DNA of 64,000 bases. It comes from Halomonas rhizosphaerae. GTDB lineage: Bacteria; Pseudomonadota; Gammaproteobacteria; Pseudomonadales; Halomonadaceae. Positions within the stretch are counted from its first letter, which is position 1. The number at the start of each line of letters is the position of its first letter. Positions 13,655-22,809 of the stretch are shown here, one piece after another. Below the pieces are notes generated by a model, which saw only the letters and a program-made list of their open reading frames with translations, ran no database searches and was not told the DNA's origin. The position numbers and the translations under genes were made by a program. Location: NCBI RefSeq assembly GCF_030010555.1, contig NZ_JASCQP010000023.1, forward strand, positions 1-64,000, in the 5' to 3' direction.

Positions 13655-14995
13655 TCAGATCAGTCCGGCCAACAATACTACCAGCGTCAACGGGATCGAC
13701 ACCCAGCGCACCAGGGCCCGCCAGGCACGGAAACCGTTGGGGCCGGCATCCAGCGCCCGCAGGGTGGCCTCCTCGGGCATCACCCAGGCGGCGAAGATGG
13801 CGATCAAGAGCCCGCCCAGCGGCAGGAAGATCTCCGGCGGAATGGTGCTGACCAGTTCGAAGGGATTCATGCCGAACAGCACCCGGGTCTCGGCCAGGCT
13901 CGAGAAGGAGAGCACCGAGAGCATCCCCAGTCCCCAGACCGCCAGGCCCACCACGGCCGCCGCCGGCCCCCGCCGCAGGCCCCAGCCCTGCAGGGTGGCG
14001 ACCATGGGCTCGGCCAGGTTGATCGAGGAGGTCCAGGTGGCCAGCAGCAGCAGCAGAAAGAACAGCGAGAGCCACAGCGGCCCCCCGGGGAGCTCGGCGA
14101 AGGCCACCGGCAGGGTGACGAACATCAGCCCCGGCCCCTCGCCGGGATCCATGCCCTGGGCGAACACCACCGAGAAGATGGCGATACCGGCCAGCAGGGC
14201 CACCGTCACGTCGAGCACCGCCACCGAGACGGCGGCCCGGGGCAGGCTCTGGTGGTCGGGCATGTAGGCGCCATAGGCCATCAGCGCACAGGCGCCCACC
14301 GCCAGGGTGAAGAAGGCGTGCCCCATGGCCTGCAGCATCACCATGGGCGTCACCGCCGAGAGGTCGGGCAGGAACAGCCAGGCCAGCGCCGGACCGAAGC
14401 CCTCGGTGGTGGCCGCGTAGCCCGCCAGCACCAGCAGCAGCAGGTAGAGCATCGGCATCAGCAGGTTGTTGAGCTTCTCCAGGCCCTTGGCCACCCCGGC
14501 AGCGACCACCAGCATGGTCATCATCAGGAAGAGGGTATGGTTGAAGGTCATGCGCCCGGGGTCGGCGAGGAAGGCATCGAAGCCGGCGCCGATCTCCGCC
14601 GCGCTGCGCCCCACGAAGTCACCGTTGACCGCGGCCACCAGGAATTCGATGGACCAGCCCGAGACCACCGAGTAGAAGGAGAGGATGCAGAACACGGTGA
14701 AGGCGCCGAACAGGCCCAGCCAGCGCCAGTGGCGACTCGCCCCGGCCTGACCGGCCAGATGGCCCAGCGACTGCATGGGGCTGCGGCGTCCGGCGCGGCC
14801 GATCAGGATCTCGGCCATCATCACCGGCAGCCCCAGCAGCAGCACGAAGGCCACGTAGAGCAGCAGGAAGGCGGCGCCACCGTTCTCCCCGGTGATGTAG
14901 GGGAAGCGCCAGATGTTGCCCAGCCCCACCGCCGCCCCGGTCACTGCCAGGATGAAGGCGCGCCTCGTGCTCCAGCGCTCCAGCGTCTCGTTCAT
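13655..14995 (-). CDS. sodium-dependent transporter, NSS/SNF family
   Basis: 446-residue inner-membrane sodium symporter of the neurotransmitter:sodium symporter family (LeuT fold). The N-terminal signature GAAVGLGNIWRFPYITGENGGAAF forms the Na+ and substrate sites in TM1. Hydrophobic segments follow throughout, and the length suits an 11- or 12-helix bacterial member. The substrate is probably an amino acid or a related compound but cannot be read from sequence. Transcription runs into the gamma carbonic anhydrase gene, 30 bp downstream. It is divergent from prlC with about 100 bp between. Confidence 0.9.
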   Translation of the reverse strand: MNETLERWSTRRAFILAVTGAAVGLGNIWRFPYITGENGGAAFLLLYVAFVLLLGLPVMMAEILIGRAGRRSPMQSLGHLAGQAGASRHWRWLGLFGAFTVFCILSFYSVVSGWSIEFLVAAVNGDFVGRSAAEIGAGFDAFLADPGRMTFNHTLFLMMTMLVVAAGVAKGLEKLNNLLMPMLYLLLLVLAGYAATTEGFGPALAWLFLPDLSAVTPMVMLQAMGHAFFTLAVGACALMAYGAYMPDHQSLPRAAVSVAVLDVTVALLAGIAIFSVVFAQGMDPGEGPGLMFVTLPVAFAELPGGPLWLSLFFLLLLLATWTSSINLAEPMVATLQGWGLRRGPAAAVVGLAVWGLGMLSVLSFSSLAETRVLFGMNPFELVSTIPPEIFLPLGGLLIAIFAAWVMPEEATLRALDAGPNGFRAWRALVRWVSIPLTLVVLLAGLI

Positions 14996-15099
14996 GGGTC
15001 CACTCCGCGAGCCTGAAAAGGGCGCAAGCCTAGCACATTGAAACCCGCCGCGGCCGCCCGCATCTAAGACCCATTCTCCCGTCCCGACCCGAGGTGTGC

Positions 15100-17148
15100 A
15101 TGTCCCGCAATCCGCTGCTCGAACCCCATGAACTGCCCCCCTTCGATGCCATCCGGCCCGAGCACGTGGTGCCGGCCATCGAGGCGCTGCTGGCGGAAAA
15201 CCGCACGGCCATCGAGGCGCTCGTCGCGGGCGCCGACGCCACCGCCCCGAGCTGGGACAGCCTGGCCGCCCCGCTGGAGGCCCTCAACGACCGACTGGCG
15301 CGGGCCTGGTCGCCGGTCTCGCACCTCAACGGCACCATGAACAACCCCGAGCTGCGCGAGGCCTACCAGGCCTGCCTGGGCAAGCTCTCCGACTACAGCA
15401 CCTGGCTCGGCCAGCACGAGGGGCTCTTCCGGGCCTGGCAGGCGCTGCGCGACGGCCCCGCCTGGCAGACCCTCGACGAGGGCCAGGGTCGCACCGTGGA
15501 GAATGCGCTGCGCGACTTCCGCCTGGCCGGCGTGGACCTTCCCGCCGGGAAGAAGCGGCGCTACGGCGAGATCAAGTCGAGGCTCTCCGAGCTCTCCAAC
15601 ACCTTCTCCAACCAGTTGCTGGACGCCACCCAGGCCTGGCACCTGGACCTCGCCGACGAGGCCCGCCTCGCCGGCCTGCCCGAGAGCGCCCTGGCCAGCC
15701 TGCGGGCCAATGCCGAGGCCAAGGGCCTGGCCGGCTACCGCATCACCCTGGACTTTCCCAGCTTCTTCCCGGTGATGACCTACGCCGAGGACCGCGAGCT
15801 GCGTCGCGAGGTCTACACCGCCTTCGTCACCCGCGCCTCCGACCAGGGCCCCAACGCCGGCGAGTACGACAACGCCCCGGTGATGGAGGAGATCCTCGCG
15901 CTGCGCCACGAGCTGGCCGAGCTGCTGGGCTTCAGCGACTACGCCGACTACTCGCTCTCCACCAAGATGGCCGAGTCACCCGACCAGGTGGTCACCTTCC
16001 TCGAGGACCTGGCCGCACGCGCGGTACCCCAGGCCCGCGAGGAGTACGCGGAGCTCGCGGCCTATGCCCGCGACGAGCTGGGCATGGAGGCGCTCGCGCC
16101 CTGGGACGTGGGCTTCGCCAGCGAGAAGCTGCGCGAGGCGCGCCATGCCATCTCCGACGAGCAGCTGCGCCCCTACTTCCCCGCCCCGCGGGTGGTCGAC
16201 GGCCTCTTCCGGGTGGTCGAGCGCCTCTACGGCGTCACCTTCGCCGAGGACGAGACGGCGCCGCGCTACCACCCCGACGTGCGCTACTTTCGCATTCTGG
16301 AGCAGGGCGCGCCCATCGCCGGCTTCTACCTCGACCTCTATGCCCGCGAGGGCAAGCGCGGCGGCGCCTGGATGGACGAGTGCCGGGTCCGCCGCCTCGA
16401 GGGCGACGCGGTGCAGCTGCCGGTGGCCTACCTGACCTGCAACTTCACCCGCCCGGTGGGCGACACCCCGGCCCTGCTGACCCACGACGAGGTCACCACC
16501 CTCTTCCACGAGTTCGGCCACGGCCTGCACCACATGCTGACTCGCCAGACCGTCGCCGACATCTCCGGCATCAACGGCGTGGCCTGGGACGCGGTGGAGC
16601 TGCCCAGCCAGTTCATGGAGAACTTCTGCTGGGAACGCGAGGGGCTCGACCTGATCGCCGGCCACGTGGAGACCGGCGCCCCGCTGCCCGAGACGCTCTT
16701 CGAGCGGCTGCTGTCGGCCAAGAACTTCCAGTCCGCCATGGGCATGGTGCGCCAGCTGGAGTTCTCGCTGTTCGACTTCCGCCTGCACCGCGAGCTCGCC
16801 GCCCCGAGCGCCACCGATATCCAGGCCCTGCTCGACGCGGTGCGCGACGTCGTCGCCGTGGTGCCGCGGGCCGACTTCAACCGCTTCCAGAACGGCTTCG
16901 GCCACATCTTCGCCGGCGGCTATGCGGCGGGCTACTACAGCTACAAGTGGGCCGAGGTGCTCTCCGCGGATGCCTGGAGCGCCTTCGAGGAAGCCGGTAT
17001 CTTCGACCCCGAGACCGGTCGGCGCTTCCGCACCGAGATCCTCGAGCGCGGTGGCTCCCGCGACGCCGCCGAGCTGTTCCGCGCCTTCCGCGGCCGCGAA
17101 CCCAGCGTCGAGCCGCTGCTGCGCCACAGCGGCATCCGTGCCGCCTGA
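15100..17148 (+). CDS. prlC: oligopeptidase A (M3 metallopeptidase)
   Basis: 682-residue cytoplasmic zinc metallo-oligopeptidase that degrades short peptides, including cleaved signal peptides. The zinc motif HEFGH (His470, Glu471, His474) lies in LFHEFGHGLHHML, and the third ligand region ELPSQFMENF follows about 25 residues later. The N terminus, NPLLEPHELPPFDAI, is characteristic. The ATG at 15100 is chosen because GAGG sits five bases upstream; a GTG two codons earlier is possible. It forms an operon with the YheV-like gene 47 bp downstream, a pairing also seen in pseudomonads. Confidence 0.95.
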   Translation: MSRNPLLEPHELPPFDAIRPEHVVPAIEALLAENRTAIEALVAGADATAPSWDSLAAPLEALNDRLARAWSPVSHLNGTMNNPELREAYQACLGKLSDYSTWLGQHEGLFRAWQALRDGPAWQTLDEGQGRTVENALRDFRLAGVDLPAGKKRRYGEIKSRLSELSNTFSNQLLDATQAWHLDLADEARLAGLPESALASLRANAEAKGLAGYRITLDFPSFFPVMTYAEDRELRREVYTAFVTRASDQGPNAGEYDNAPVMEEILALRHELAELLGFSDYADYSLSTKMAESPDQVVTFLEDLAARAVPQAREEYAELAAYARDELGMEALAPWDVGFASEKLREARHAISDEQLRPYFPAPRVVDGLFRVVERLYGVTFAEDETAPRYHPDVRYFRILEQGAPIAGFYLDLYAREGKRGGAWMDECRVRRLEGDAVQLPVAYLTCNFTRPVGDTPALLTHDEVTTLFHEFGHGLHHMLTRQTVADISGINGVAWDAVELPSQFMENFCWEREGLDLIAGHVETGAPLPETLFERLLSAKNFQSAMGMVRQLEFSLFDFRLHRELAAPSATDIQALLDAVRDVVAVVPRADFNRFQNGFGHIFAGGYAAGYYSYKWAEVLSADAWSAFEEAGIFDPETGRRFRTEILERGGSRDAAELFRAFRGREPSVEPLLRHSGIRAA

Positions 17149-17157
17149 GAAGGTTTT

Positions 17158-17179
17158 GCCGCCGAGCCCACTCGGCGGC
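17158..17179 (+). other. intercistronic hairpin between prlC and yheV
   Basis: GCCGCCGAG and CTCGGCGGC form a perfect 9 bp stem with a four-base loop. There is no following T run, so it is more likely an RNA stability or processing element than a full terminator. Confidence 0.5.
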
Positions 17180-17195
17180 CCATCGTGGAGATGAC

Positions 17196-17441
17196 ATGAC
17201 CGTAACCAAACGCTTTATCGCCGGAGCCATCTGCCCGCGCTGCGCCGAGATGGACCGCATCCGCAGCTGGGAGCAGAACGGCATCCGCTACCGCGACTGC
17301 GTCAGCTGTGACTTCTTCGAGCAGTTGCCCATCGAGGACGAGGCAGAGCCGGAGCTCGAGACCCGGGTCAATCGCGAGCGCGAGGAGCAGGCGCGCAGCG
17401 ACCTGCAGACCGTGAAGATCCTCGACCCGAAAGGGCACTGA
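17196..17441 (+). CDS. yheV: YheV-family putative zinc-ribbon protein
   Basis: 81-residue small protein of the YheV/DUF2387 family. It has two CxxC knuckles, CPRCAEMD near residue 12 and CVSCDFF near residue 37, that form a probable zinc ribbon, followed by an acidic, glutamate-rich tail. Function unknown; the family is widespread in gammaproteobacteria. A GGAG site lies before the ATG. It follows prlC in the same direction, and the Na/Pi transporter gene begins five bases after its stop, so all three are probably one transcript. Confidence 0.85.
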   Translation: MTVTKRFIAGAICPRCAEMDRIRSWEQNGIRYRDCVSCDFFEQLPIEDEAEPELETRVNREREEQARSDLQTVKILDPKGH

Positions 17442-17446
17442 CACGC

Positions 17447-19165
17447 GTGGGCCAGGGAACGGCCGCCACCCCGCTGCCGCAGCGCCGCCTGCTCGAGCTG
17501 CTCGGGCTCGCGGCCGCGGCGGCGCTGCTGGTCGCGCGACTCGACCTGGCCACCCTGGCCGCCGGACTGGGGCTCTTCCTGTGGGGCATGACCCACCTGG
17601 AGGAGGCCATCAAGCGCCTCTCCGGCGGCACCCTGGACCGCTGGCTGCACGCCGCCACCCGCCGGACCTCGCGGGCCATCGCCGTGGGTGCCCTGGCGAC
17701 CGCGCTGGTCCAGTCCAGTTCGCTGGTCACCCTGCTGGCCATGTCCTTCGTCGGCGCCGGCCTGGTCGCCCTGCCCGCCGCCATCGCCCTGCTCTTCGGC
17801 GCCAACCTCGGCACCACCACCGGCGCCTGGCTGATCGCCGGCTTCGGGCTCAAGGCCGACCTGGCCCACTACGCGATGCCACTGCTGGCGCTGGGGCTGC
17901 TGGGCTCGCGGCTGCTGCAGGGCAGCCGCGCCGGCATCGCCGGCCTGCTGCTCGGCATGGGCCTGCTGCTGCTGGGCATCGACTTCATGAAGCTGGGCTT
18001 CGAGACCTGGCAGGATGGCCTCACCCTGGACGGCCTGGCCGGCGAGCGCCTCTGGCACTGGCCGCTGCTGGTGCTCTTCGGGGTCATGGCCACCGTGGTG
18101 ATGCAGTCGAGTCACGCCACCCTGCTGATCACCCTCACGGCGCTGGCCTCCGGCCAGCTGCCCTACCTGCCGGCCCTGGCCATCGCCATCGGGGCCAACA
18201 TCGGTACCACGGTGACCGCGGTGATCGGTGCCTTCGGCGCCAGCACGGCCGGCCGGCGCCTGGCCGGGGCCCACGTGATCTTCAACCTGGTCACGGCGGC
18301 CGTGGCCCTGGCGCTGCTGCTGCCGCTGGCCGGGCTGGTAGACCGGCTCGCCGCGCTGCTGGGCCTGGCGACCACCGCCTGGCCGCTCAAGCTGGCGCTC
18401 TTCCATACCCTCTTCAACGTCCTCGGCATCCTGCTGATGCTGCCCTGGATCCCCCGGCTGGCCGGCGGCCTGGAGCGGCTCTTCCCCGAGCCGGCAAGGC
18501 TTCCCCCGGCCCAGGCGCGCTACCTGGATGCCAACGCCCTGCAGCACGCCGACACGGCCCTCGCCGCCATCGAGCAGGAGTGCCGACGGCTCGACCGCCG
18601 CACCTACCACCTGCTCGCCTCGGCCATCCTGGTGCCCAGCGCCGAGGCGATCGGCCACCCGCCCGACCGGGCCGTGATCGAGGCGCCCATCATCCCCGAG
18701 GAGTGGCCGCTGGTGAACGTGCGCTACCACGAGCAGATCAAGCCGCTGATGGCGGAGATCCTCGACTTCTACTCGCGCATCGACACGCCCCTCACCGCGG
18801 CCCAGGAGGCCCGCCTGGAGGCCCTCTATGCTCGCACCCTACGCCTGGTCGAGGCGGTGCGCTTCGGCGAGGTGCTGCAGCGCAGCCTGCTGCGCCACGC
18901 CGCGCCGACGAGTCCGCTGCGCGAGGCCCACGATGACCTGCGCATGGCCCTCGCCGAGGGCCTCAACCGCCTGGCCAACGCCCCGGGTGCCCGCGACATC
19001 GAGGCGCCCCTGGAGGAGGTTCGCCGCCGCTGGCAGCACGAACTGGCCGAGCGGCTGCGCCAGCATCGTCTGGATCCCTGGCTCGCCTCCTCGCTGATGA
19101 ACGACCTCCACCAGGCCAGCCGCCTGACGGCCGCCCTGAGTGCGCCACTCGTCGCCGACGCCTGA
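17447..19165 (+). CDS. Na/Pi cotransporter family protein (NptA/YjbB-like)
   Basis: 572-residue membrane protein. The N-terminal about 350 residues carry two inverted Na/Pi-cotransporter repeats with the QSSS motif (ATALVQSSSLVTLLAM) and its second copy (VVMQSSHATLLI), together with GANLGTT and GANIGTT. The C-terminal about 210 residues are helical and PhoU-like. It probably imports or exports phosphate with sodium, with the PhoU part as a regulator. Translation starts at GTG 17447, only five bases after the yheV stop, so coupling is likely. Confidence 0.87.
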   Translation: MGQGTAATPLPQRRLLELLGLAAAAALLVARLDLATLAAGLGLFLWGMTHLEEAIKRLSGGTLDRWLHAATRRTSRAIAVGALATALVQSSSLVTLLAMSFVGAGLVALPAAIALLFGANLGTTTGAWLIAGFGLKADLAHYAMPLLALGLLGSRLLQGSRAGIAGLLLGMGLLLLGIDFMKLGFETWQDGLTLDGLAGERLWHWPLLVLFGVMATVVMQSSHATLLITLTALASGQLPYLPALAIAIGANIGTTVTAVIGAFGASTAGRRLAGAHVIFNLVTAAVALALLLPLAGLVDRLAALLGLATTAWPLKLALFHTLFNVLGILLMLPWIPRLAGGLERLFPEPARLPPAQARYLDANALQHADTALAAIEQECRRLDRRTYHLLASAILVPSAEAIGHPPDRAVIEAPIIPEEWPLVNVRYHEQIKPLMAEILDFYSRIDTPLTAAQEARLEALYARTLRLVEAVRFGEVLQRSLLRHAAPTSPLREAHDDLRMALAEGLNRLANAPGARDIEAPLEEVRRRWQHELAERLRQHRLDPWLASSLMNDLHQASRLTAALSAPLVADA

Positions 19166-19280
19166 CGGCCCGCCCCCGACGCGACAGCCTGTGCGGAAAT
19201 CCGCACACCGCAAGGCCCGCCCCGTGCGGGATCCCGGCCCCGCCCTGCCAAGGCTGCCTCGACCAAGGTCGAATGAAATC

Positions 19281-19310
19281 TTCACAAACATTTGAAATTA
19301 CTGATATTTT
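19281..19310 (+). promoter_or_regulatory. possible sigma70 promoter in an AT-rich patch before the TAXI-TRAP genes
   Basis: The 307 bp gap 19166-19472 has no gene. It holds an A/T-rich patch (about 19272-19316) unlike the rest of the window. TTCACA (19281-19286), an 18 bp spacer and TATTTT (19305-19310) make a reasonable promoter, about 160 bp upstream of the binding-protein gene. Confidence 0.4.
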
Positions 19311-19472
19311 AACGAAAAGGCATGGCCATTGCTTACTGATGGGCGTTGATGCCACCCCGGCCTGGCTCACGGCAGGCCCCGCAACCGGTGACCATACTGG
19401 GATGGCATGCAGCCCCGGGGCACGACGGCCCGGGCAGATGACAAGAGCACAACCGCATACAGGAGACACGCC

Positions 19473-20465
19473 ATGCGCAACGCAACCTCACGGATCCTCG
19501 CCGGCACCCTCGCCGGCTCCCTGCTGGTCGCCGCCTCGGCCTCGGCCTCGGCCCAGTCCGACCGCAGCGACTGGCCCGAGAGCTTCACCGTGGGCACCGC
19601 CAGCCAGGGCGGCACCTACTTCGTCTACGGCTCCGGCTGGGCCAACCTGATCGCCGACGAGTTGGACATCTCCGGCGGGGGCGAGGTCACCGGCGGGCCG
19701 ACCCAGAACATGGCGCTGGTCCATGGCGGCGACGTCGCCATGGGCCTGACCACCATGGGACCGGCCGCCGAGGCGCTGGCCGGCGAGAGCCCGCTGGCCC
19801 CCGGCGTGCCCATGGACAATGTCTGTGCCCTGTTCCCGATGTACGAGACGCCCTTCTCGATCACGGCGCTGGAGGACAGCGGCATCGAGTCGATCTCCGA
19901 CATCCCGGAGGGCGCCCGCATCGGCTTCGGCCCTTCGGCCTCCACCTCAGACACCTACTTCCCAGCCATGCTCGAGACCCTGGGCGTGGAGTTCGACCGC
20001 CGCAACGGTGGCTGGTCCGACCTGGGCGGCCAGTTGCAGGATGGCCTGATCGACGTCATCGCCTTCGCCGCCGGCATCCCGATTCCCGCCGTCAGCCAGC
20101 TAGAGGTGCAGACCGACGTCAACATCATCGAGTTCACCGAGGAGGAGCAGGCCAAGGTGCTGGAGGAGTTCCCGGTCTCCGAGTTCATGATCCCGGCCAG
20201 CACCTACGAGACCCTCGAGGAGGATGCCCGCGCCGTCTCCATGTGGAACTTCACCATCGCCGGCTGTGACCTGCCGGAGGACTTCGTCTACGAGGTCACC
20301 AAGCTGAGCATGGAGAACAACGACCGCATGCGTGACGTCCACCGCAGCGCCGCGACCAGCATCCCGGAGAACATCAAGTACAACACCGTGCTGCCGTTCC
20401 ACCCGGGCGCCGTGCGCTGGTACGAGGAGAACGGCCACGAGATTCCGGACGACCTGAAGCTGTAA
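19473..20465 (+). CDS. TAXI-type TRAP transporter solute-binding protein
   Basis: 330-residue periplasmic binding protein of the TAXI (TRAP-associated extracytoplasmic immunogenic) family. A signal peptide ends near SASASAQ (residue about 28). The mature protein has the family start FTVGTASQGGTYFVYGSGWANLI, then the MGLTTMGPA segment. The ATG at 19473 has AGGAG nine bases upstream. It delivers a carboxylate, possibly glutamate, 2-oxoglutarate or a related compound, to the permease encoded next; the ligand is not known. It is rich in Asp and Glu, as expected for an exported halophile protein. Confidence 0.9.
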   Translation: MRNATSRILAGTLAGSLLVAASASASAQSDRSDWPESFTVGTASQGGTYFVYGSGWANLIADELDISGGGEVTGGPTQNMALVHGGDVAMGLTTMGPAAEALAGESPLAPGVPMDNVCALFPMYETPFSITALEDSGIESISDIPEGARIGFGPSASTSDTYFPAMLETLGVEFDRRNGGWSDLGGQLQDGLIDVIAFAAGIPIPAVSQLEVQTDVNIIEFTEEEQAKVLEEFPVSEFMIPASTYETLEEDARAVSMWNFTIAGCDLPEDFVYEVTKLSMENNDRMRDVHRSAATSIPENIKYNTVLPFHPGAVRWYEENGHEIPDDLKL

Positions 20466-20481
20466 GCCGTTGACCTGATCG

Positions 20482-20522
20482 GCTGCCCCGCATCGCGCTG
20501 CATGAGCCCGATGCGGGGCAGC
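20482..20522 (+). other. strong hairpin between TRAP binding-protein and permease genes
   Basis: A perfect 14 bp stem (20482-20495 with 20509-20522) and a 13-base loop, without a T run. Its place after the binding-protein gene suggests partial attenuation or protection of the upstream message, giving more binding protein than permease. Confidence 0.6.
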
Positions 20523-20560
20523 TCCTGTGCTCCTCCGCCATCCCCCCAAGGGTGTTCCCC

Positions 20561-22738
20561 ATGTCCCATACCCCCGATTCTCGCCCCGACGACGAAGCGG
20601 CCGATACCGTCGTCGTCGAGGGTGTCGATGAAGAAGCCGTGGAGTCGAACCGTCGGCTCTATACCGGCTGGCAGTGGCTGCTCTTCGCTACCCTGGCCAT
20701 CACCTACTCCGGCTTCCATCTGGTCTCGCTGAACGTCTATCCGATGGAGACCTGGTCGTTTCGCATCGTGCACATCGCCGGCGCACTGATTCTCGGCTAC
20801 GGCCTCTATGCCGGCACCCGCTTCGCCGACGAGGACCAGCGCCGCTCTGCCGCCTGGCTCTCCTGGGTGAGCTACGCCATGCTCATCCCCGCCCTCTACG
20901 CCCTGGTGCGGGTGGTGATGATGTACCAGGCGATGAGCGCTGGCGCCATGCGCATCGCCCCGGAGATCGAGGCCTGGCACTTCGGCTATCCACTGATCCT
21001 CGCCACCACGGCCGGCATCCTGCTCGCCTGGAGCTATCGCCAGTTCCGCGACCGCCTCTCGCCGGCCGACCTGGTGCTGATGGTCTGCGCCCTGGCCGTG
21101 GCCGGCTACCTGCTGGTGATGTTCAACAGCCCGCTGCGCGCCTCCACCGGCACCTCCTTCGCGCCCATGGGCATCTCCTACGCGGCCATCGCCGGCTCGC
21201 TGCTGATCCTCGAGCTGACCCGCCGCGTCGCCGGCCTGGCGCTGGTGGTGATCTCCGCCATCTTCCTGCTCTACGTCTTCGCCGGCCCCTACCTGCCGGG
21301 CTTCCTCGGCTACCCCGGGCTCTCGGTGGGACGCTTCTTCAGCCAGGTCTACACCGACGCCGGCATCCTCGGGCCGACCACTGCGGTCTCCTCGACCTAC
21401 ATCATCCTGTTCATCATCTTCGCCGCCTTCCTGCAGGCCTCGAAGGTGGGCGACTACTTCGTCAACTTCGCCTTCGCCGCGGCCGGTCGGGCGCGTGGCG
21501 GCCCCGCCAAGGTGTCGATCTTCGCCTCCGGCCTGATGGGCATGATCAACGGCACCAGCGCCGGCAACGTGGTCTCCACCGGCTCGCTGACCATCCCGCT
21601 GATGAAGAAGGTGGGTTACCCGGCCCGCAGTGCCGGGGCGATCGAGGCCGCCGCCTCCACCGGCGGGCAGATCATGCCGCCGATCATGGGCGCGGGCGCC
21701 TTCATCATGGCCGAGATCACCGGCATTCCCTACACCGAGATCGCCGTGGCGGCGCTTATCCCCGCCATCCTCTACTTTCTCTCGATCTACTGCATGGTGG
21801 ACTTCGAGGCGGCCCGCAAGGGCATGCGCGGCATGCGCAAGGACGAGATCCCGCTGTTCTCGAAGCTGATCAAGCAGGTCTACCTGTTCGCGCCGATCAT
21901 CATCCTCATCGCCGCGCTGTTCATGGGCTACTCGGTGATCCGCGCCGGCACCCTGGCCACCGCCTCGGCGGCCGTGGTGAGCTGGTTCTCGCCCCACAAG
22001 ATGGGCATCCCCGCCATCCTCAAGGCCCTGCAGCTGGCCGGCACCATGGCCATCCAGATCATCGCCGTGTGCGCCTGCGCCGGCCTGATCGTGGGGGTGA
22101 TCTCGCTGACCGGGGTCGGCGCACGCTTCTCCTCGCTGCTGCTCGGCCTGGCCGGCGTCAGCCAGCTGCTGGCGCTGTTCTTCGCCATGTGCATCTCGAT
22201 CCTGCTGGGCATGGGCATGCCGACCACCGCCGCCTACGCGGTGGCCGCCTCGGTGGTTGCGCCGGGTCTGATCAACATCGGCATCCAGCCGCTGGTGGCG
22301 CACTTCTTCGTGTTCTACTTCGCGGTGGTCTCGGCGATCACCCCTCCGGTGGCGCTGGCCTCCTATGCGGCGGCGGGCATCTCCGGCGACAACGCCATGG
22401 GCACCTCGGTGGCCTCGTTCAAGATCGGCCTGGCGGCCTTCATCGTGCCCTTCATGTTCTTCTACAGCCCGGCCATGCTGATGGAGGGCAGCTGGATGCA
22501 GATCCTGCGCGTGGGCGTGACCGCCACCCTGGGCATCGTGCTGCTGGCGGCCACCGTCCAGGCCTGGTTCTTCGGGCCGGTCAAGGCCTGGCAGCGCCTG
22601 GTGATGCTGCTCGGGGCGCTGTGCATGATCTACGGCGGCATCTATTCCGACATCGCGGGCCTCGCCATCGGCACGCTGATGTTCATGATGCAGCGCGGCC
22701 GCCACGGCGGCGGGGGCAAGGCCGTCAGTGCCGGCTGA
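20561..22738 (+). CDS. TRAP transporter permease, fused DctQ-DctM (4TM/12TM)
   Basis: 725-residue inner-membrane permease in which the small DctQ-like four-helix part (residues about 45-190) is fused to the large DctM-like part, the arrangement usual for TAXI systems. The large part shows AAFLQASKVGDYF, GMINGTSAGNVVSTGSLTIPLMKK, GGQIMPPIMGAGAFIMAE and LLGMGMPTTAAYAVAA. It uses the sodium gradient to import the ligand of the binding protein upstream. ATG 20561 follows AAGGG; an in-frame GTG at 20552 is less likely. Transcription ends at the palindromic terminator 22756-22794. Confidence 0.92.
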   Translation: MSHTPDSRPDDEAADTVVVEGVDEEAVESNRRLYTGWQWLLFATLAITYSGFHLVSLNVYPMETWSFRIVHIAGALILGYGLYAGTRFADEDQRRSAAWLSWVSYAMLIPALYALVRVVMMYQAMSAGAMRIAPEIEAWHFGYPLILATTAGILLAWSYRQFRDRLSPADLVLMVCALAVAGYLLVMFNSPLRASTGTSFAPMGISYAAIAGSLLILELTRRVAGLALVVISAIFLLYVFAGPYLPGFLGYPGLSVGRFFSQVYTDAGILGPTTAVSSTYIILFIIFAAFLQASKVGDYFVNFAFAAAGRARGGPAKVSIFASGLMGMINGTSAGNVVSTGSLTIPLMKKVGYPARSAGAIEAAASTGGQIMPPIMGAGAFIMAEITGIPYTEIAVAALIPAILYFLSIYCMVDFEAARKGMRGMRKDEIPLFSKLIKQVYLFAPIIILIAALFMGYSVIRAGTLATASAAVVSWFSPHKMGIPAILKALQLAGTMAIQIIAVCACAGLIVGVISLTGVGARFSSLLLGLAGVSQLLALFFAMCISILLGMGMPTTAAYAVAASVVAPGLINIGIQPLVAHFFVFYFAVVSAITPPVALASYAAAGISGDNAMGTSVASFKIGLAAFIVPFMFFYSPAMLMEGSWMQILRVGVTATLGIVLLAATVQAWFFGPVKAWQRLVMLLGALCMIYGGIYSDIAGLAIGTLMFMMQRGRHGGGGKAVSAG

Positions 22739-22755
22739 GCGTGACCCTCCCCTGA

Positions 22756-22794
22756 AACGCAACGGGCCCCGCCAATGGCGGGGCCCGTTGCGTT
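22756..22794. terminator. bidirectional palindromic terminator (TRAP / metF)
   Basis: A perfect palindrome with 19 bp arms (AACGCAACGGGCCCCGCCA and its complement) around a single base lies between two convergent genes and can stop transcription from both sides. The GGGCCC core recurs in the hairpins at 28878 and 32403. Confidence 0.8.
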
Positions 22795-22809
22795 GCGGCG
22801 GGGGGAGTG

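Noticed and set aside
19363..19378. TGGCTCACGGCAGGCC as a sigma54 promoter for the TAXI-TRAP genes (possible DctD target)
   Set aside because: The GG/GC spacing is right, but the -12 element is AGGCC instead of TTGCA/T, so it is not convincing.
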